From an uncultured Hungatella sp. (GTDB lineage: Bacteria; Bacillota; Clostridia; Lachnospirales; Lachnospiraceae): a stretch of 49,563 nucleotides of DNA. The DNA lies in assembly GCA_949879795.1 (NCBI GenBank), contig CATLBR010000021.1, positions 1 through 49,563 on the forward strand. Reading direction: 5' to 3'. Under the pieces are notes generated by a model, which was not told the DNA's origin, did not search any database, and worked only from the letters and a program-made list of their open reading frames with translations. Positions within the stretch are counted from its first letter, which is position 1. Every line of letters begins with the position of its first letter. A program made the translations under genes and the position numbers. Positions 41,579 to 49,563 of the stretch are shown piece by piece.

Positions 41579-41666
41579 GTTGCGGCAGCACCATTTTTCT
41601 TATACGCGTAGTACGCATCCTACGGAGGGCTTTTATTCTACAGAACGCTCTTTCCTATAGAACAAG

Positions 41667-41709
41667 AAAAAACCATCTGAAAACATATGATCCTGTTTTC
41701 AGACGGTTT
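41667..41709 (-). terminator. Terminator of the fucO-like gene
   Basis: On the minus strand AAACCGTCTGAAAACA (41694-41709) pairs with TGTTTTCAGATGGTTT (41670-41685) and runs into TTTTC. About 110 nt past the stop codon. Confidence 0.8.
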
Positions 41710-41819
41710 CTGTGTCCGCACCCCATTTCAAAGGCGGCGGCTGCAAAAGGTCGGCAAGCCTGCCAAGCCGGCTGCTTATGGGAATCATGTGATTCACACC
41801 AGCTCAGGCAGGCTGAATA

Positions 41820-42968
41820 TTACATCAGGGACTTATACAGATCCATGATCTCCTCCACGGAGGTATCTCTCGGGTTGCCCGGACGGCACGCGTCGGCAAA
41901 CGCGGACTCTGCCAGGAACCGGATGTCCTCTTCCTTCACGATCTCTTTCAGATCTGCGGGAATTCCCACATCCCGGGACAATTTCTTCACGGCTTCCACC
42001 GCCGCTTTGCGGTACTCATCCTGACTCATGGCATCTACGCCTTCCACGCCCATGGCTTTGGCGATATATTTGTACTTGTCGCCGGTACAGGGCGCATTGT
42101 ACTCCATGACTGTGGGCAGCAAAATGGCGTTGGCCACCCCGTGGGGAGTATCATAGACAGCGCCCAGAGAGTGAGCCATGGAGTGAACGATTCCCAGACC
42201 TACGTTGGAGAAGCCCATTCCAGCCACATACTGTCCCAGAGCCATATCTTTTCTCCCTTCGGGAGTGTTGGCCACAGCTCCTCTCAGAGATCTGGAAATA
42301 ATCTCGATGGCTTTCAGATGGAACATGTCGGTCATCTCCCACGCGCCCTTGGTGATGTAGCCCTCAATGGCGTGAGTCAGGGCATCCATACCTGTGGCAG
42401 CGGTAAGACCCTTGGGCATGGAGGACATCATCTCCGGGTCCACCACAGCCACCACGGGGATATCATGAGTATCCACGCACACAAACTTTCTCTTCTTCTC
42501 CACATCGGTGATCACATAGTTGATGGTGACTTCTGCCGCCGTGCCTGCGGTGGTGGGAACCGCGATGATGGGCACACAAGGCTTCTTGGTAGGAGCCACG
42601 CCCTCCAGGCTTCTCACATCCTCAAATTCCGGGTTGGTGATGATGATTCCAACCGCCTTTGCCGTATCCATGGAGGAACCGCCGCCGATAGCGATGATAT
42701 AGTCTGCCCCGGAATTTTTAAACGCCGCCACACCGGACTGGACATTTTCGATTGTAGGGTTGGGTTTGATGTCTGAATAAAGCTCATAAGCCAATCCCTC
42801 TGCATCCAGCACATCTGTCACTTTCTTTGTAACCTGGAACTTGATCAGATCCGGGTCGGAACACACAAACGCTTTCTTAAAACCTCTTGTCTTCACCTCT
42901 GACGGGATCTCTTTGATGGCTCCCGCCCCGTGATACGATGTCTCGTTTAACACAATTCTGTCTGCCAT
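41820..42968 (-). CDS. fucO: Iron-dependent alcohol dehydrogenase (FucO-like lactaldehyde reductase)
   Basis: Group III alcohol dehydrogenase of 382 aa, the length of E. coli FucO. NAD site GGGSSMDTAKA; PTTAGTAAEVT is typical; metal ligands are seen as Asp and His in GMDALTHAIE and His in VHSMAHSLGA and DTPHGV. FucO reduces L-lactaldehyde to 1,2-propanediol in fucose and rhamnose fermentation. The sequence follows FucO closely over its whole length but without fucose or rhamnose genes in the window, so another short-chain alcohol or aldehyde is possible. AAAGGAG precedes the ATG. A TetR gene lies upstream in the same direction, with a terminator between them. Confidence 0.9.
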   Translation of the reverse strand: MADRIVLNETSYHGAGAIKEIPSEVKTRGFKKAFVCSDPDLIKFQVTKKVTDVLDAEGLAYELYSDIKPNPTIENVQSGVAAFKNSGADYIIAIGGGSSMDTAKAVGIIITNPEFEDVRSLEGVAPTKKPCVPIIAVPTTAGTAAEVTINYVITDVEKKRKFVCVDTHDIPVVAVVDPEMMSSMPKGLTAATGMDALTHAIEGYITKGAWEMTDMFHLKAIEIISRSLRGAVANTPEGRKDMALGQYVAGMGFSNVGLGIVHSMAHSLGAVYDTPHGVANAILLPTVMEYNAPCTGDKYKYIAKAMGVEGVDAMSQDEYRKAAVEAVKKLSRDVGIPADLKEIVKEEDIRFLAESAFADACRPGNPRDTSVEEIMDLYKSLM

Positions 42969-43021
42969 GGCAATATCTCTCCTTTCTGTTTCTGATATAA
43001 TTTTAACGATTCTGGTTCAAA

Positions 43022-43059
43022 AAAGAAAGTGACAATCCCACCTTTCTGTCACTTTCTTT
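43022..43059 (-). terminator. Terminator after the TetR gene
   Basis: AAAGAAAGTGACA (43022-43034) and TGTCACTTTCTTT (43047-43059) form a perfect inverted repeat with T-rich ends. It separates the TetR gene from the fucO-like gene, which must then have its own promoter. Confidence 0.75.
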
Positions 43060-43140
43060 AAAATTTGTGGAAACCCCACAGTATCATTTATGCATATTGC
43101 CAGAACACAAAGTCCGAACTGCTCTTTCTTCATATCATTC

Positions 43141-43704
43141 TCACATCAGCCCCAATTCCCTGAACACGGCCTCCAGTTTCGGCGGCATGGCCTCCACCAG
43201 CTTCCGGGCCACCTCCTCAGGCTTCTCCTTCATTCCTCCCATGATCCATTTCACAGTCATGTACACCGATCCTTGGCAGTACATCTCCAAAAGGAACCTG
43301 ATATCCTCCGTCATCGGGCCACTGGTCTTCCTGGCAATCAGCTCCTGATAGAAGCCAAGGATCAGCTCAAAATCATGTTCTTTCAGGGAATTGTGATCCT
43401 CCGAGCGGAAGGCGCCCATAAAAAATGATTTCTCTTCCTGAATAAATACAAGTTTCTGCGTCAGACTCTCCTCCACCGTGTGGCTGACCCCGATCTCCTC
43501 AAAACAGGCCAACACCAGCCTGTCAAAATACCAATTAATAAGATCATATTTATCCAGAAAGTTCCGGTAAAAGGTCTGCCTGGCTACCCCTGCCCCCTCC
43601 ACGATATCCTTCACCGTGATTCTGTCCACAGGCGTGCTCTTCATACATTCTTTGACAGAAGCCGCCAGTCTATATTTTGTCTTCTCTTGTTTTTCCATCG
43701 TCAT
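43141..43704 (-). CDS. TetR/AcrR-family regulator
   Basis: 187 aa. N-terminal TetR helix-turn-helix (about 10-55: RITVKDIVEGAGVARQTFYR and FLDKYDLINWYF), then an all-helical ligand-binding domain of the TetR_C/DhaS-like type. It is 172 nt upstream of the fucO-like gene and in the same direction, so control of that gene is plausible but not shown. Start: ATG 43704 or the second ATG two codons later; neither has a strong site. Confidence 0.88.
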   Translation of the reverse strand: MTMEKQEKTKYRLAASVKECMKSTPVDRITVKDIVEGAGVARQTFYRNFLDKYDLINWYFDRLVLACFEEIGVSHTVEESLTQKLVFIQEEKSFFMGAFRSEDHNSLKEHDFELILGFYQELIARKTSGPMTEDIRFLLEMYCQGSVYMTVKWIMGGMKEKPEEVARKLVEAMPPKLEAVFRELGLM

Positions 43705-43845
43705 TCCGTGCTTTTGCTCTCCCCTGGTCCTGTTTCTCTTTTAATGGTAGCATGTTTTCCGCTGTTTGTCACCGAAAAAGCAGATGTGTTTTTGACCCGT
43801 CATTTTCTACAACTTTTATCCACTTGTTTTGTGCACAATTCTTCC

Positions 43846-43874
43846 TTGCCAAACGGCCCGCTGTCCGGTATAAT
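43846..43874 (+). promoter_or_regulatory. Promoter of the DUF5688 gene
   Basis: TTGCCA (43846-43851), 17 nt, TATAAT (43869-43874): a good sigma-A promoter. The expected leader is about 120 nt, in which I see no strong structure. Confidence 0.75.
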
Positions 43875-44000
43875 AGAGACACCGTTTCCGGTATTCTGTG
43901 TTTCAAGGCTGATTTCCAGCCGGCAGCCCACATGTAAAAAAACTTGTGCGGTATGTTATTCGTGTGCGCAGTCTGCATAAACCAAAAAGGAGGTATACAT

Positions 44001-44948
44001 ATGGTATACGAGATGTTTCAAACAAAAGTAGCCGACTCTCTGCGGTCACAGCTGGGAGATGATTATCAGCTGATACTCCAGAAAGTTCCCAAGAACAACG
44101 GAACTGTCTTAAACGGCCTCTCCATCACGCGGAAAGGCGAAGGCGTATCCCCCACCATCTATCTCAACAGCTACTATGAGCGGTATCAAGAAGGATTTTC
44201 ATTTAACTCCATTGTCCAGGAGATTCTTCAAATCTATCAGGAACACACGGCTGTCACTCATCTGGATTTTTCCATTCTCAACGATTTTTCCCTTTTAAGA
44301 GACAAAGTAGTGTACAAATTGATTCACACCGCCTCCAACAAAGAACTGCTGGCCCATGTTCCCAGCATCCCCTATCTGGACTTGTCCATCGTCTTCTATC
44401 TGTTTCTCGAGAAAAACGAATATGGCCAGATGACGGCTCTCATACACAATGATCATCTGGATACATGGAACACCAGTCTAGATGAGCTCTATCGCCTTGC
44501 CTCTGTCAACACGCCGCAGCTTCTCCCCCCGGAGCTGAAATCTATGTCCGACATGATGAAATCCATCGCCCGCGAGCAGCTGGGCAGCGACTACAGGGAA
44601 GACTTCATCGACGATCTGATGTGCTCTCCTGACGCCTCACCGCTCTATGTTCTGACCAATTCTTCCGGGATCTGCGGCGCATGCGCCATCCTCTACCCGG
44701 ATCAACTGAAAAACTTCGCGGACATGATGGGGAAAGATCTGGTGATCCTCCCATCCAGCATCCACGAAGTTCTGCTTGTCCCCTATGAAGAGTCCATCTC
44801 ATTTGATGATCTTACCCATATGGTATCCCACATCAACCGCTCGGAAGTTCCTGTGGAAGACCGCCTCTCCGACCAGGTCTATCTCTACTCCAGGACTCTG
44901 GATCAGATAATCTTTGCCGGTTCTCCTGTGTGTTCCGTCCTGTCTTAG
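44001..44948 (+). CDS. DUF5688 family protein
   Basis: 315 aa, cytoplasmic, no signal peptide or membrane segment. Similar proteins are frequent in Lachnospiraceae, often several per genome, and have no known function. Typical stretches are LNGLSITRKGEGVSPTIYLN and SIVQEILQIYQ near the N-terminus and ILPSSIHEVLLVP with YLYSR near the C-terminus. ATG 44001 is preceded by AAGGAGG and 7 nt; the frame is open upstream to 43944 without a site. It has its own promoter and is convergent with feoB (gap of 23 nt), with no evident terminator between them. Confidence 0.85.
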   Translation: MVYEMFQTKVADSLRSQLGDDYQLILQKVPKNNGTVLNGLSITRKGEGVSPTIYLNSYYERYQEGFSFNSIVQEILQIYQEHTAVTHLDFSILNDFSLLRDKVVYKLIHTASNKELLAHVPSIPYLDLSIVFYLFLEKNEYGQMTALIHNDHLDTWNTSLDELYRLASVNTPQLLPPELKSMSDMMKSIAREQLGSDYREDFIDDLMCSPDASPLYVLTNSSGICGACAILYPDQLKNFADMMGKDLVILPSSIHEVLLVPYEESISFDDLTHMVSHINRSEVPVEDRLSDQVYLYSRTLDQIIFAGSPVCSVLS

Positions 44949-44971
44949 ATGCTGACGTGTCCGTCTCTGTC

Positions 44972-46969
44972 CTAGAAAATCATGCTGCCCACCTGGAACA
45001 CAATCACCGACATAACCCATGCCACGACCAGTTGGAACACCACCATGCCCGCCGTCCATGAGACAGATTTTGTCTCTCTCTTGATGGCACCGATGGCAGC
45101 AACACAGGGCGTATACATGAGGCAGAAAATCATCAGGGCGTAGGCGTTCACCGGCCCGAAACTGTTCTGCGCCAGTATCTGCGAAAGCTCCCCCATCCCT
45201 GCCGCAGAGTTGATATTGCTGATGCCGTAGAGCACGGAAAAACTGGACACTACCACTTCCTTGGCCGACAGCCCCGAGATAAGTGCCACGGCGATCTGCC
45301 AGCTGCCAAGCCCCGCAGGCCTGAGAATCGGCACAAGGAGCCGGCCGATCATGGCGGCAAAGCTGCCGGACACCTCCTCCACGATTCCTCCCGGCCCCAT
45401 ATTCAGCACAAACCAGAGAACGATGGAGGCAACGAATATAGTCGTCCCTGCCTTTGTCAGATAGTCCTGCACCTTCTCCCACACATAGATGGCCACAGTG
45501 CGCCCGTTGGGGGTCTTATACTCGGGAAGCTCGATCAAAAGACCGTCCTCCTCCTCATTTCCTCCTGTCTTATGCACCACATAGGCGATACTGATAGCTG
45601 CCACAAGGCCGATAAGGTACAGAGAGTACGCCACAAGCAGAGCCCGTTCCCCGAAAAACATCTGGGCAAACAGCACATAGACGGGAAGCCTGGCAGAACA
45701 GGACATAAACGGAGTGATGAGAATGGTCCGCCTCCGGTCCCTCTCCGTGGCCAGAGCCCTTGTAGCCATAACCGCTGGCACCGTACACCCAAACCCCAGA
45801 AGCATGGGGAGAAAGGCCTTTCCCGAAAGCCCTACTCTGCTCATGGTCTCATTCATCACATAGGCCACCCTGGCCATATACCCGCTGTCCTCCAGAAAAG
45901 CCAGGGCCAGAAACAGGATAAAAATGTTGGGCAGAAACGTGAGAATCCCTCCCACGCCTGCCACGATGCCGTCCACCAGCAGCGAGATAAGCCACTGAGA
46001 GGTTCCCATGGCCTGGAGACCTGCCAGAAATCCCTGGGAAAAGTACTCCAGCCCTGTCTCAAAATATCCCTTGAGAAAGTCCCCCACAGTGAAAGTCAGG
46101 AAAAACACCAGAGCCATGATCCCCAGAAAAATAGGAATACCCCACACGGGATGGGTCAGCAGTTCATCGATCCGGTCGGTCATGGCCGCTTTCTTCTCCT
46201 TGTTGAACAGGCACTCTGCCACAACCTCCTCAATATAGTCGTACTTCTCGTTGATAATGTCCTTTTCATAGGAATAATCCACGATGCCCCTCAGGTTCAG
46301 GGGATGGTCCCTGTACACCTCCTCATCGTATTCCAGCATCTTGATGGCGTGCCACCGCAGATTGTCCATATCCCCGTATTTATTTCTGAGAGCAGCCTCT
46401 ACCTGGCTGATCTTGGTCTCCAGCTGAGGGGCGTACCGGACCACGATCCCCTGAGGGCCCTCCTCATAGTGGTGAACCACCGCGTGCATCAGCACATCCA
46501 GACCGCTTCGTTTTCTGGCGGACACAGGAACCACGGGAATATGCCCCAACATCTCCGGCAGGCGGTGCAGATCAATCTCCATCCCCCGCTCCTCCACGAT
46601 ATCCATCATGTTCAGGGCCAGGATCACAGGCTTTTTCAGTTCCAGAAGCTGCATGGTCAGATACAGATTTCTCTCCATGGAGGAAGCATCCACCACATTG
46701 ATGATCACGTCGATATTCTCTTCCTCAAGGCACTTTCGGGTAACTATCTCTTCGATGGTGTAGGAAGTCAGGCTGTAGACTCCCGGCGTGTCGATGACCC
46801 GGATGGGACGGCCTTCGTAACTGGTCTCCCCCTCCACTCGCTCCACCGTGACTCCCGGCCAGTTGGCCACCTTCAGCTTAGCCCCAGTAAATGCGTTGAA
46901 CAGCGTGGTCTTTCCACAGTTGGGGTTTCCCACAAAGGCCACGGTAATAGGACCGTCTGCTCTGCTCAT
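44972..46969 (-). CDS. feoB: Ferrous iron transporter FeoB
   Basis: GTP-driven Fe(II) permease of 665 aa. The cytoplasmic G domain has G1 GNPNCGKTT (14-22), G3 DTPG and G4 NMMD, followed by a helical guanine-dissociation region and a membrane part with two Gate motifs: the first near PMLLGFGCTVPAVMATRAL and the second near ALISGLSAKEVVVSS. The Cys in the first gate is conserved. Typical length is 650-750 aa. Start ATG overlaps the feoA stop as ATGA, so the two are coupled. The pair is driven by a promoter with a Fur box. FeoC is absent, as is usual in Firmicutes. Confidence 0.96.
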   Translation of the reverse strand: MSRADGPITVAFVGNPNCGKTTLFNAFTGAKLKVANWPGVTVERVEGETSYEGRPIRVIDTPGVYSLTSYTIEEIVTRKCLEEENIDVIINVVDASSMERNLYLTMQLLELKKPVILALNMMDIVEERGMEIDLHRLPEMLGHIPVVPVSARKRSGLDVLMHAVVHHYEEGPQGIVVRYAPQLETKISQVEAALRNKYGDMDNLRWHAIKMLEYDEEVYRDHPLNLRGIVDYSYEKDIINEKYDYIEEVVAECLFNKEKKAAMTDRIDELLTHPVWGIPIFLGIMALVFFLTFTVGDFLKGYFETGLEYFSQGFLAGLQAMGTSQWLISLLVDGIVAGVGGILTFLPNIFILFLALAFLEDSGYMARVAYVMNETMSRVGLSGKAFLPMLLGFGCTVPAVMATRALATERDRRRTILITPFMSCSARLPVYVLFAQMFFGERALLVAYSLYLIGLVAAISIAYVVHKTGGNEEEDGLLIELPEYKTPNGRTVAIYVWEKVQDYLTKAGTTIFVASIVLWFVLNMGPGGIVEEVSGSFAAMIGRLLVPILRPAGLGSWQIAVALISGLSAKEVVVSSFSVLYGISNINSAAGMGELSQILAQNSFGPVNAYALMIFCLMYTPCVAAIGAIKRETKSVSWTAGMVVFQLVVAWVMSVIVFQVGSMIF

Positions 46970-47196
46970 CTCCTTGCCACCTCCTCTATGGTGATCCCCT
47001 CGGCGATCTGCCTTCCCAGGGCAAGGCGGGTACCTCTCACCTTGATGATCAGGCTTCCGCTCCCCTTTTTATTCAACACAATGACAGGGGTCCGTTCGTT
47101 GACTCCCAGAGCCTCCAAACGCCTGGCTACCTGCTGTTTCGCCAGAACCCCTGTCACCACGTAATTCCTTCCTATCTCTCCTTCATTCAGCTTCAT
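46966..47196 (-). CDS. feoA: FeoA SH3-like protein
   Basis: 76-aa cytoplasmic SH3-fold protein that works with FeoB in Fe(II) uptake. GRNYVVTGV, ARRLEALGV and the closing IKVRGTRLALGRQIAEGI are typical. AGGAGGAGG precedes the ATG. The stop overlaps the feoB start. Confidence 0.95.
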   Translation of the reverse strand: MKLNEGEIGRNYVVTGVLAKQQVARRLEALGVNERTPVIVLNKKGSGSLIIKVRGTRLALGRQIAEGITIEEVARR

Positions 47197-47235
47197 GGCT
47201 GAACCTCCTCCTGATATCGTCTGTTCATCACCATG

Positions 47236-47265
47236 AGCATACTCTTATTGAGAATGATTGTCAAT
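47236..47265 (-). promoter_or_regulatory. feoAB promoter with Fur box
   Basis: On the minus strand TTGACA (47259-47264), 17 nt, TATGCT (47236-47241). ATTGACAAT-C-ATTCTCAAT (47247-47265), a 9-1-9 inverted repeat with one mismatch, matches the Fur box and covers the -35 and spacer. Iron-bound Fur would block RNA polymerase. Confidence 0.85.
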
Positions 47266-47286
47266 AACTTTCTTCTTACTCAGTCG

Positions 47287-49284
47287 CTACTCCATCTCCA
47301 GAAGCATCTTCTTCACTTCCAGCATCCGATCTCGCAAGACAGCCGCCTCCTCAAAGTTCAGCTCTGCCGCCGCCTTATGCATCTTCTTCTGCAGCTCCTT
47401 CATAACCTTGTTCAGCTCCGCCTCATCCATGGACTCAAGATCTTTCTCATCAGCCCCGGAATCCTTCTCCGCCGCCTTAGAGATAGCGATAAGATCCCGC
47501 ACCGCTTTCTTGATGGTGGTGGGGGTGATGCCGTGGTCTTCATTGTACTTTTGCTGAATCTTCCGCCTTCTCTCTGTCTCGTCTATGGCCTTGCGCATGG
47601 AGTCAGTGACGGTGTCCGCGTACATGATCACATGCCCTTCCGCATTGCGGGCCGCCCGGCCTACCGTCTGGATCAGGGAAGTCTCGGACCGGAGAAATCC
47701 TTCTTTATCCGCGTCCAGAATGGCAACCAGAGAAATCTCAGGGATATCCAGCCCCTCCCGCAGAAGATTGATGCCTACCAGCACGTCGAACACGTTGAGC
47801 CGCATGTCTCGAATAATCTCTGCCCTCTCCAGAGTGTCGATATCCGAGTGTAGGTATTTCACGCGGATCCCCACCTCTCTCATATAATCCGTGAGATCCT
47901 CGGCCATCCGCTTGGTCAGAGTCGTCACCAGGACTTTGTTTCCTTTATCCACCTCTTTGTTGACCTCACCCACCAGGTCGTCGATCTGACCTTCAACAGG
48001 ACGGACGGAAATCTCCGGGTCCAAAAGCCCTGTAGGGCGGATAATCTGCTCTGTCCGCAGCAGCTCGTGGGAGGCCTCATAGTCTGACGGAGTGGCGGAC
48101 ACAAACAACATCTGGTCGATCTTGCTCTCAAACTCCCCAAAGTTCAGAGGCCTGTTGTCAAGGGCAGAGGGCAGTCGGAAGCCATAGTCCACCAGGGTCG
48201 TCTTCCTGGACCGATCCCCTGCGTACATCCCCCGGACCTGAGGAAGAGTGATGTGAGACTCATCGATGATAATGAGAAAATCATCGGGAAAATAGTCGAT
48301 GAGCGTATAAGGCGGTTCACCCGGCTTACCCCCTGTCAAGTGTCGGGAATAATTCTCGATACCTGAACAAAAACCGGTCTCCCGCATCATCTCCACATCA
48401 AAATTCGTCCTCTCGGAGATTCTCTGAGCCTCCAGCAGTTTGTCCTCACTCTTAAAAAAAACAACCTGCTCCTTCATCTCCGCCAGGATCTCTTTGGCTG
48501 CCTCCTCCATCCTCTCCTTGGGGACCACATAGTGGGAGGCAGGGAAGATGGCCACATGGCCCAGCTGGGCTTTCGCCTCCCCTGTGAGGGCGTCGATCTC
48601 GGTGATCCGCTCCACCTCATCCCCAAAAAACTCTACCCGATAAGCCTCTGTCCCGGAGTAGGCTGGAAAGATCTCCACCACATCCCCTCTGACCCGAAAG
48701 GTTCCCCGGTGAAAATCCATATCATTTCTGTCATATTGGATGTCGATGAGCTTGTGGATGACTTCGTCCCGGTCTTTCTCCATCCCGGGCCGCAGGGAGA
48801 TCACCATCTCCTGGTAGTCGATGGGGCTTCCCAGACCGTAGATACAGGACACGGAGGACACGATGATCACATCCCTCCGCTCCGACAGCGCCGCCGTGGC
48901 GGAGTGGCGCAGCTTGTCGATCTCGTCGTTGATGGCGGAATCCTTCTCGATGTAGGTGTCCGTGGAGGGGACGTAGGCCTCGGGTTGATAGTAGTCGTAG
49001 TAGGACACAAAGTATTCTACCGCGTTACTCGGAAAATACTCTTTGAACTCACCATAGAGCTGTGCCGCTAATGTCTTATTGTGCGCTATTACCAAAGTGG
49101 GCTTGTTAAGCTGTGCGATCACATTCGCCATGGTAAAGGTCTTCCCGGAACCCGTAACCCCCAGTAAAGTCTGGAATTGGTTGCCTTCCTGAAACCCTTT
49201 GACCAGGGCTTCTATGGCCTGGGGCTGGTCTCCGGTGGGCTGGTATTCGCTGTGAAGTTCGAACATTTTTTGTGCAGTTTGCAC
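47287..49284 (-). CDS. uvrB: UvrABC system protein B
   Basis: Damage-recognition helicase of nucleotide excision repair, about 665 aa. Walker [11 protein letters not shown], beta-hairpin region [15 protein letters not shown] (in [10 protein letters not shown]), helicase motifs V and VI ([22 protein letters not shown]), and a C-terminal UVR motif. I chose GTG 49284, 7 nt after GGAGGT; the in-frame TTG at 49299 overlaps the site. The GTG is inside a perfect inverted repeat TTTGTGCA-AAC-TGCACAAA, so the start may be partly hidden in a hairpin. feoAB follows 91 nt downstream with its own promoter. uvrA is not in the window. Confidence 0.96.
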   Translation of the reverse strand: MQTAQKMFELHSEYQPTGDQPQAIEALVKGFQEGNQFQTLLGVTGSGKTFTMANVIAQLNKPTLVIAHNKTLAAQLYGEFKEYFPSNAVEYFVSYYDYYQPEAYVPSTDTYIEKDSAINDEIDKLRHSATAALSERRDVIIVSSVSCIYGLGSPIDYQEMVISLRPGMEKDRDEVIHKLIDIQYDRNDMDFHRGTFRVRGDVVEIFPAYSGTEAYRVEFFGDEVERITEIDALTGEAKAQLGHVAIFPASHYVVPKERMEEAAKEILAEMKEQVVFFKSEDKLLEAQRISERTNFDVEMMRETGFCSGIENYSRHLTGGKPGEPPYTLIDYFPDDFLIIIDESHITLPQVRGMYAGDRSRKTTLVDYGFRLPSALDNRPLNFGEFESKIDQMLFVSATPSDYEASHELLRTEQIIRPTGLLDPEISVRPVEGQIDDLVGEVNKEVDKGNKVLVTTLTKRMAEDLTDYMREVGIRVKYLHSDIDTLERAEIIRDMRLNVFDVLVGINLLREGLDIPEISLVAILDADKEGFLRSETSLIQTVGRAARNAEGHVIMYADTVTDSMRKAIDETERRRKIQQKYNEDHGITPTTIKKAVRDLIAISKAAEKDSGADEKDLESMDEAELNKVMKELQKKMHKAAAELNFEEAAVLRDRMLEVKKMLLEME

Positions 49285-49334
49285 AAATACCACCTCCAAA
49301 ATTCATAGTAAAAAAAGACGCGTATCGGACAAAA

Positions 49335-49405
49335 ATTCGTCGTGGAACATTTTATTTTCGTCGTGGCTTTTACTCAAATCAGGGAAAAACAGGCCCACGA
49401 CGAAT
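49335..49405 (-). repeat. Competing repeat arms in the uvrB leader
   Basis: Read on the minus strand, ATTCGTCGTGG (49395-49405) is followed by two copies of CCACGACGAA (49357-49366 and 49335-49345). The first arm can pair with either copy but not both, so two exclusive hairpins are possible. A run of seven T lies after the second copy. Confidence 0.6.
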
Positions 49406-49432
49406 CCCGTTCACAATTTGCTGTTTTTGCAA
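49379..49432 (-). CDS. Possible 17-aa leader peptide upstream of uvrB
   Basis: TTG 49432 lies 7 nt after GGAGGTG and opens a 17-codon frame (MQKQQIVNGIRRGPVFP) ending in TGA at 49379. The Arg-Arg-Gly codons lie within the first pairing arm (49395-49405), so a ribosome there would disrupt the hairpins. A different frame from an overlapping GTG gives 22 codons. Speculative. Confidence 0.3.
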   Translation of the reverse strand: MQKQQIVNGIRRGPVFP

Positions 49433-49526
49433 CTTGGCGCACCTCCGTAATTCTATACGGACGTGGCAGCACTAAAGAGCTTTTTTATCTTACCACAAAT
49501 CGTTAAATTTGTATAGATGTGAAATC

Positions 49527-49538
49527 GAACTTTTGTTC
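49527..49538. promoter_or_regulatory. LexA/DinR-like box
   Basis: GAAC-TTTT-GTTC is a perfect core of the Gram-positive SOS box and is preceded by C. It is about 240 nt upstream of uvrB, an SOS gene in many Firmicutes. On the minus strand a TAAGAT -10-like sequence lies downstream (about 49490), giving a long leader. Confidence 0.5.
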
Positions 49539-49563
49539 TTTTTGTTCTTTCTATCACCCTGCG

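Noticed and set aside
45572..47164. 530-codon plus-strand open frame
   Set aside because: Antisense to feoB and feoA, low complexity His/Gln-rich translation, no start signals.

Overview
The window looks like chromosomal DNA of an anaerobic Firmicute of the Lachnospiraceae / Clostridium cluster XIVa type. The reasons are a class III fructose-bisphosphatase, a DUF5688 protein, a YesMN two-component system on a galactose-type ABC operon, a BceRSAB-like module, a GH25 lysozyme with cell-wall repeats, strong AGGAGG ribosome sites with frequent GTG/TTG starts, and GC slightly above one half. The family assignment is inference. I saw no tRNA or rRNA gene, transposase, phage gene or CRISPR array. 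Most genes are on the minus strand, and nearly all stretches over 300 bases without a gene contain terminators or promoter elements.

Layout. 1-5.4 kb: a minus-strand run (rhodanese, YfcE-like phosphoesterase, RlmL-type methyltransferase, lipoprotein C1 protease, RdgB, second YfcE-like phosphoesterase) ending in two tandem terminators. 5.4-5.9 kb: a very small Asn-rich tetrapeptide-repeat protein and several hairpins. 5.9-12.8 kb: NlpC/P60 endopeptidase, a HAAS/DUF1700-like membrane protein, class III FBPase, an MBL hydrolase, a membrane M23 peptidase. 11.9-15 kb: a LysR regulator divergent from an exported FAD/FMN reductase, a likely anaerobic respiratory reductase of unknown substrate. 15-18.5 kb: OGG-type glycosylase, PHP phosphoesterase, dGTPase. 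18.6-23.2 kb: a BceRS-like two-component system with its BceAB-like transporter. 23.3-25 kb: a PH-domain protein and DAHP synthase.

25.1-34.7 kb is the largest functional unit. YesN-type regulator, YesM-type kinase and a membrane-anchored periplasmic-binding protein are translationally coupled and are followed by two galactose-binding-type lipoproteins, the MglA-like ATPase, the MglC-like permease and a small membrane protein. The likely logic is that extracellular sugar is sensed by a binding-protein/kinase pair, YesN then activates a second internal promoter, and a hairpin after the main binding protein sets its level above the ATPase and permease. Divergent from it is a degenerate HPr-like protein that keeps the phosphorylatable His but has Asp at the Ser46 position.

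35-49.5 kb: UppP and Ung; HisHF behind a 36-bp tandem repeat; a Sir2-like protein resembling class M sirtuins with Cys in place of the catalytic His; GH25 lysozyme; TetR regulator and FucO-like dehydrogenase; a DUF5688 protein; FeoAB under a Fur-box promoter; UvrB with an unusual repeated leader and a distant LexA-like box.

The items I consider most worth following are the HPr-like protein, the Sir2-like protein, the LysR/reductase pair, the binding-protein-coupled YesMN system, the Asn tetrapeptide-repeat protein and the uvrB leader.
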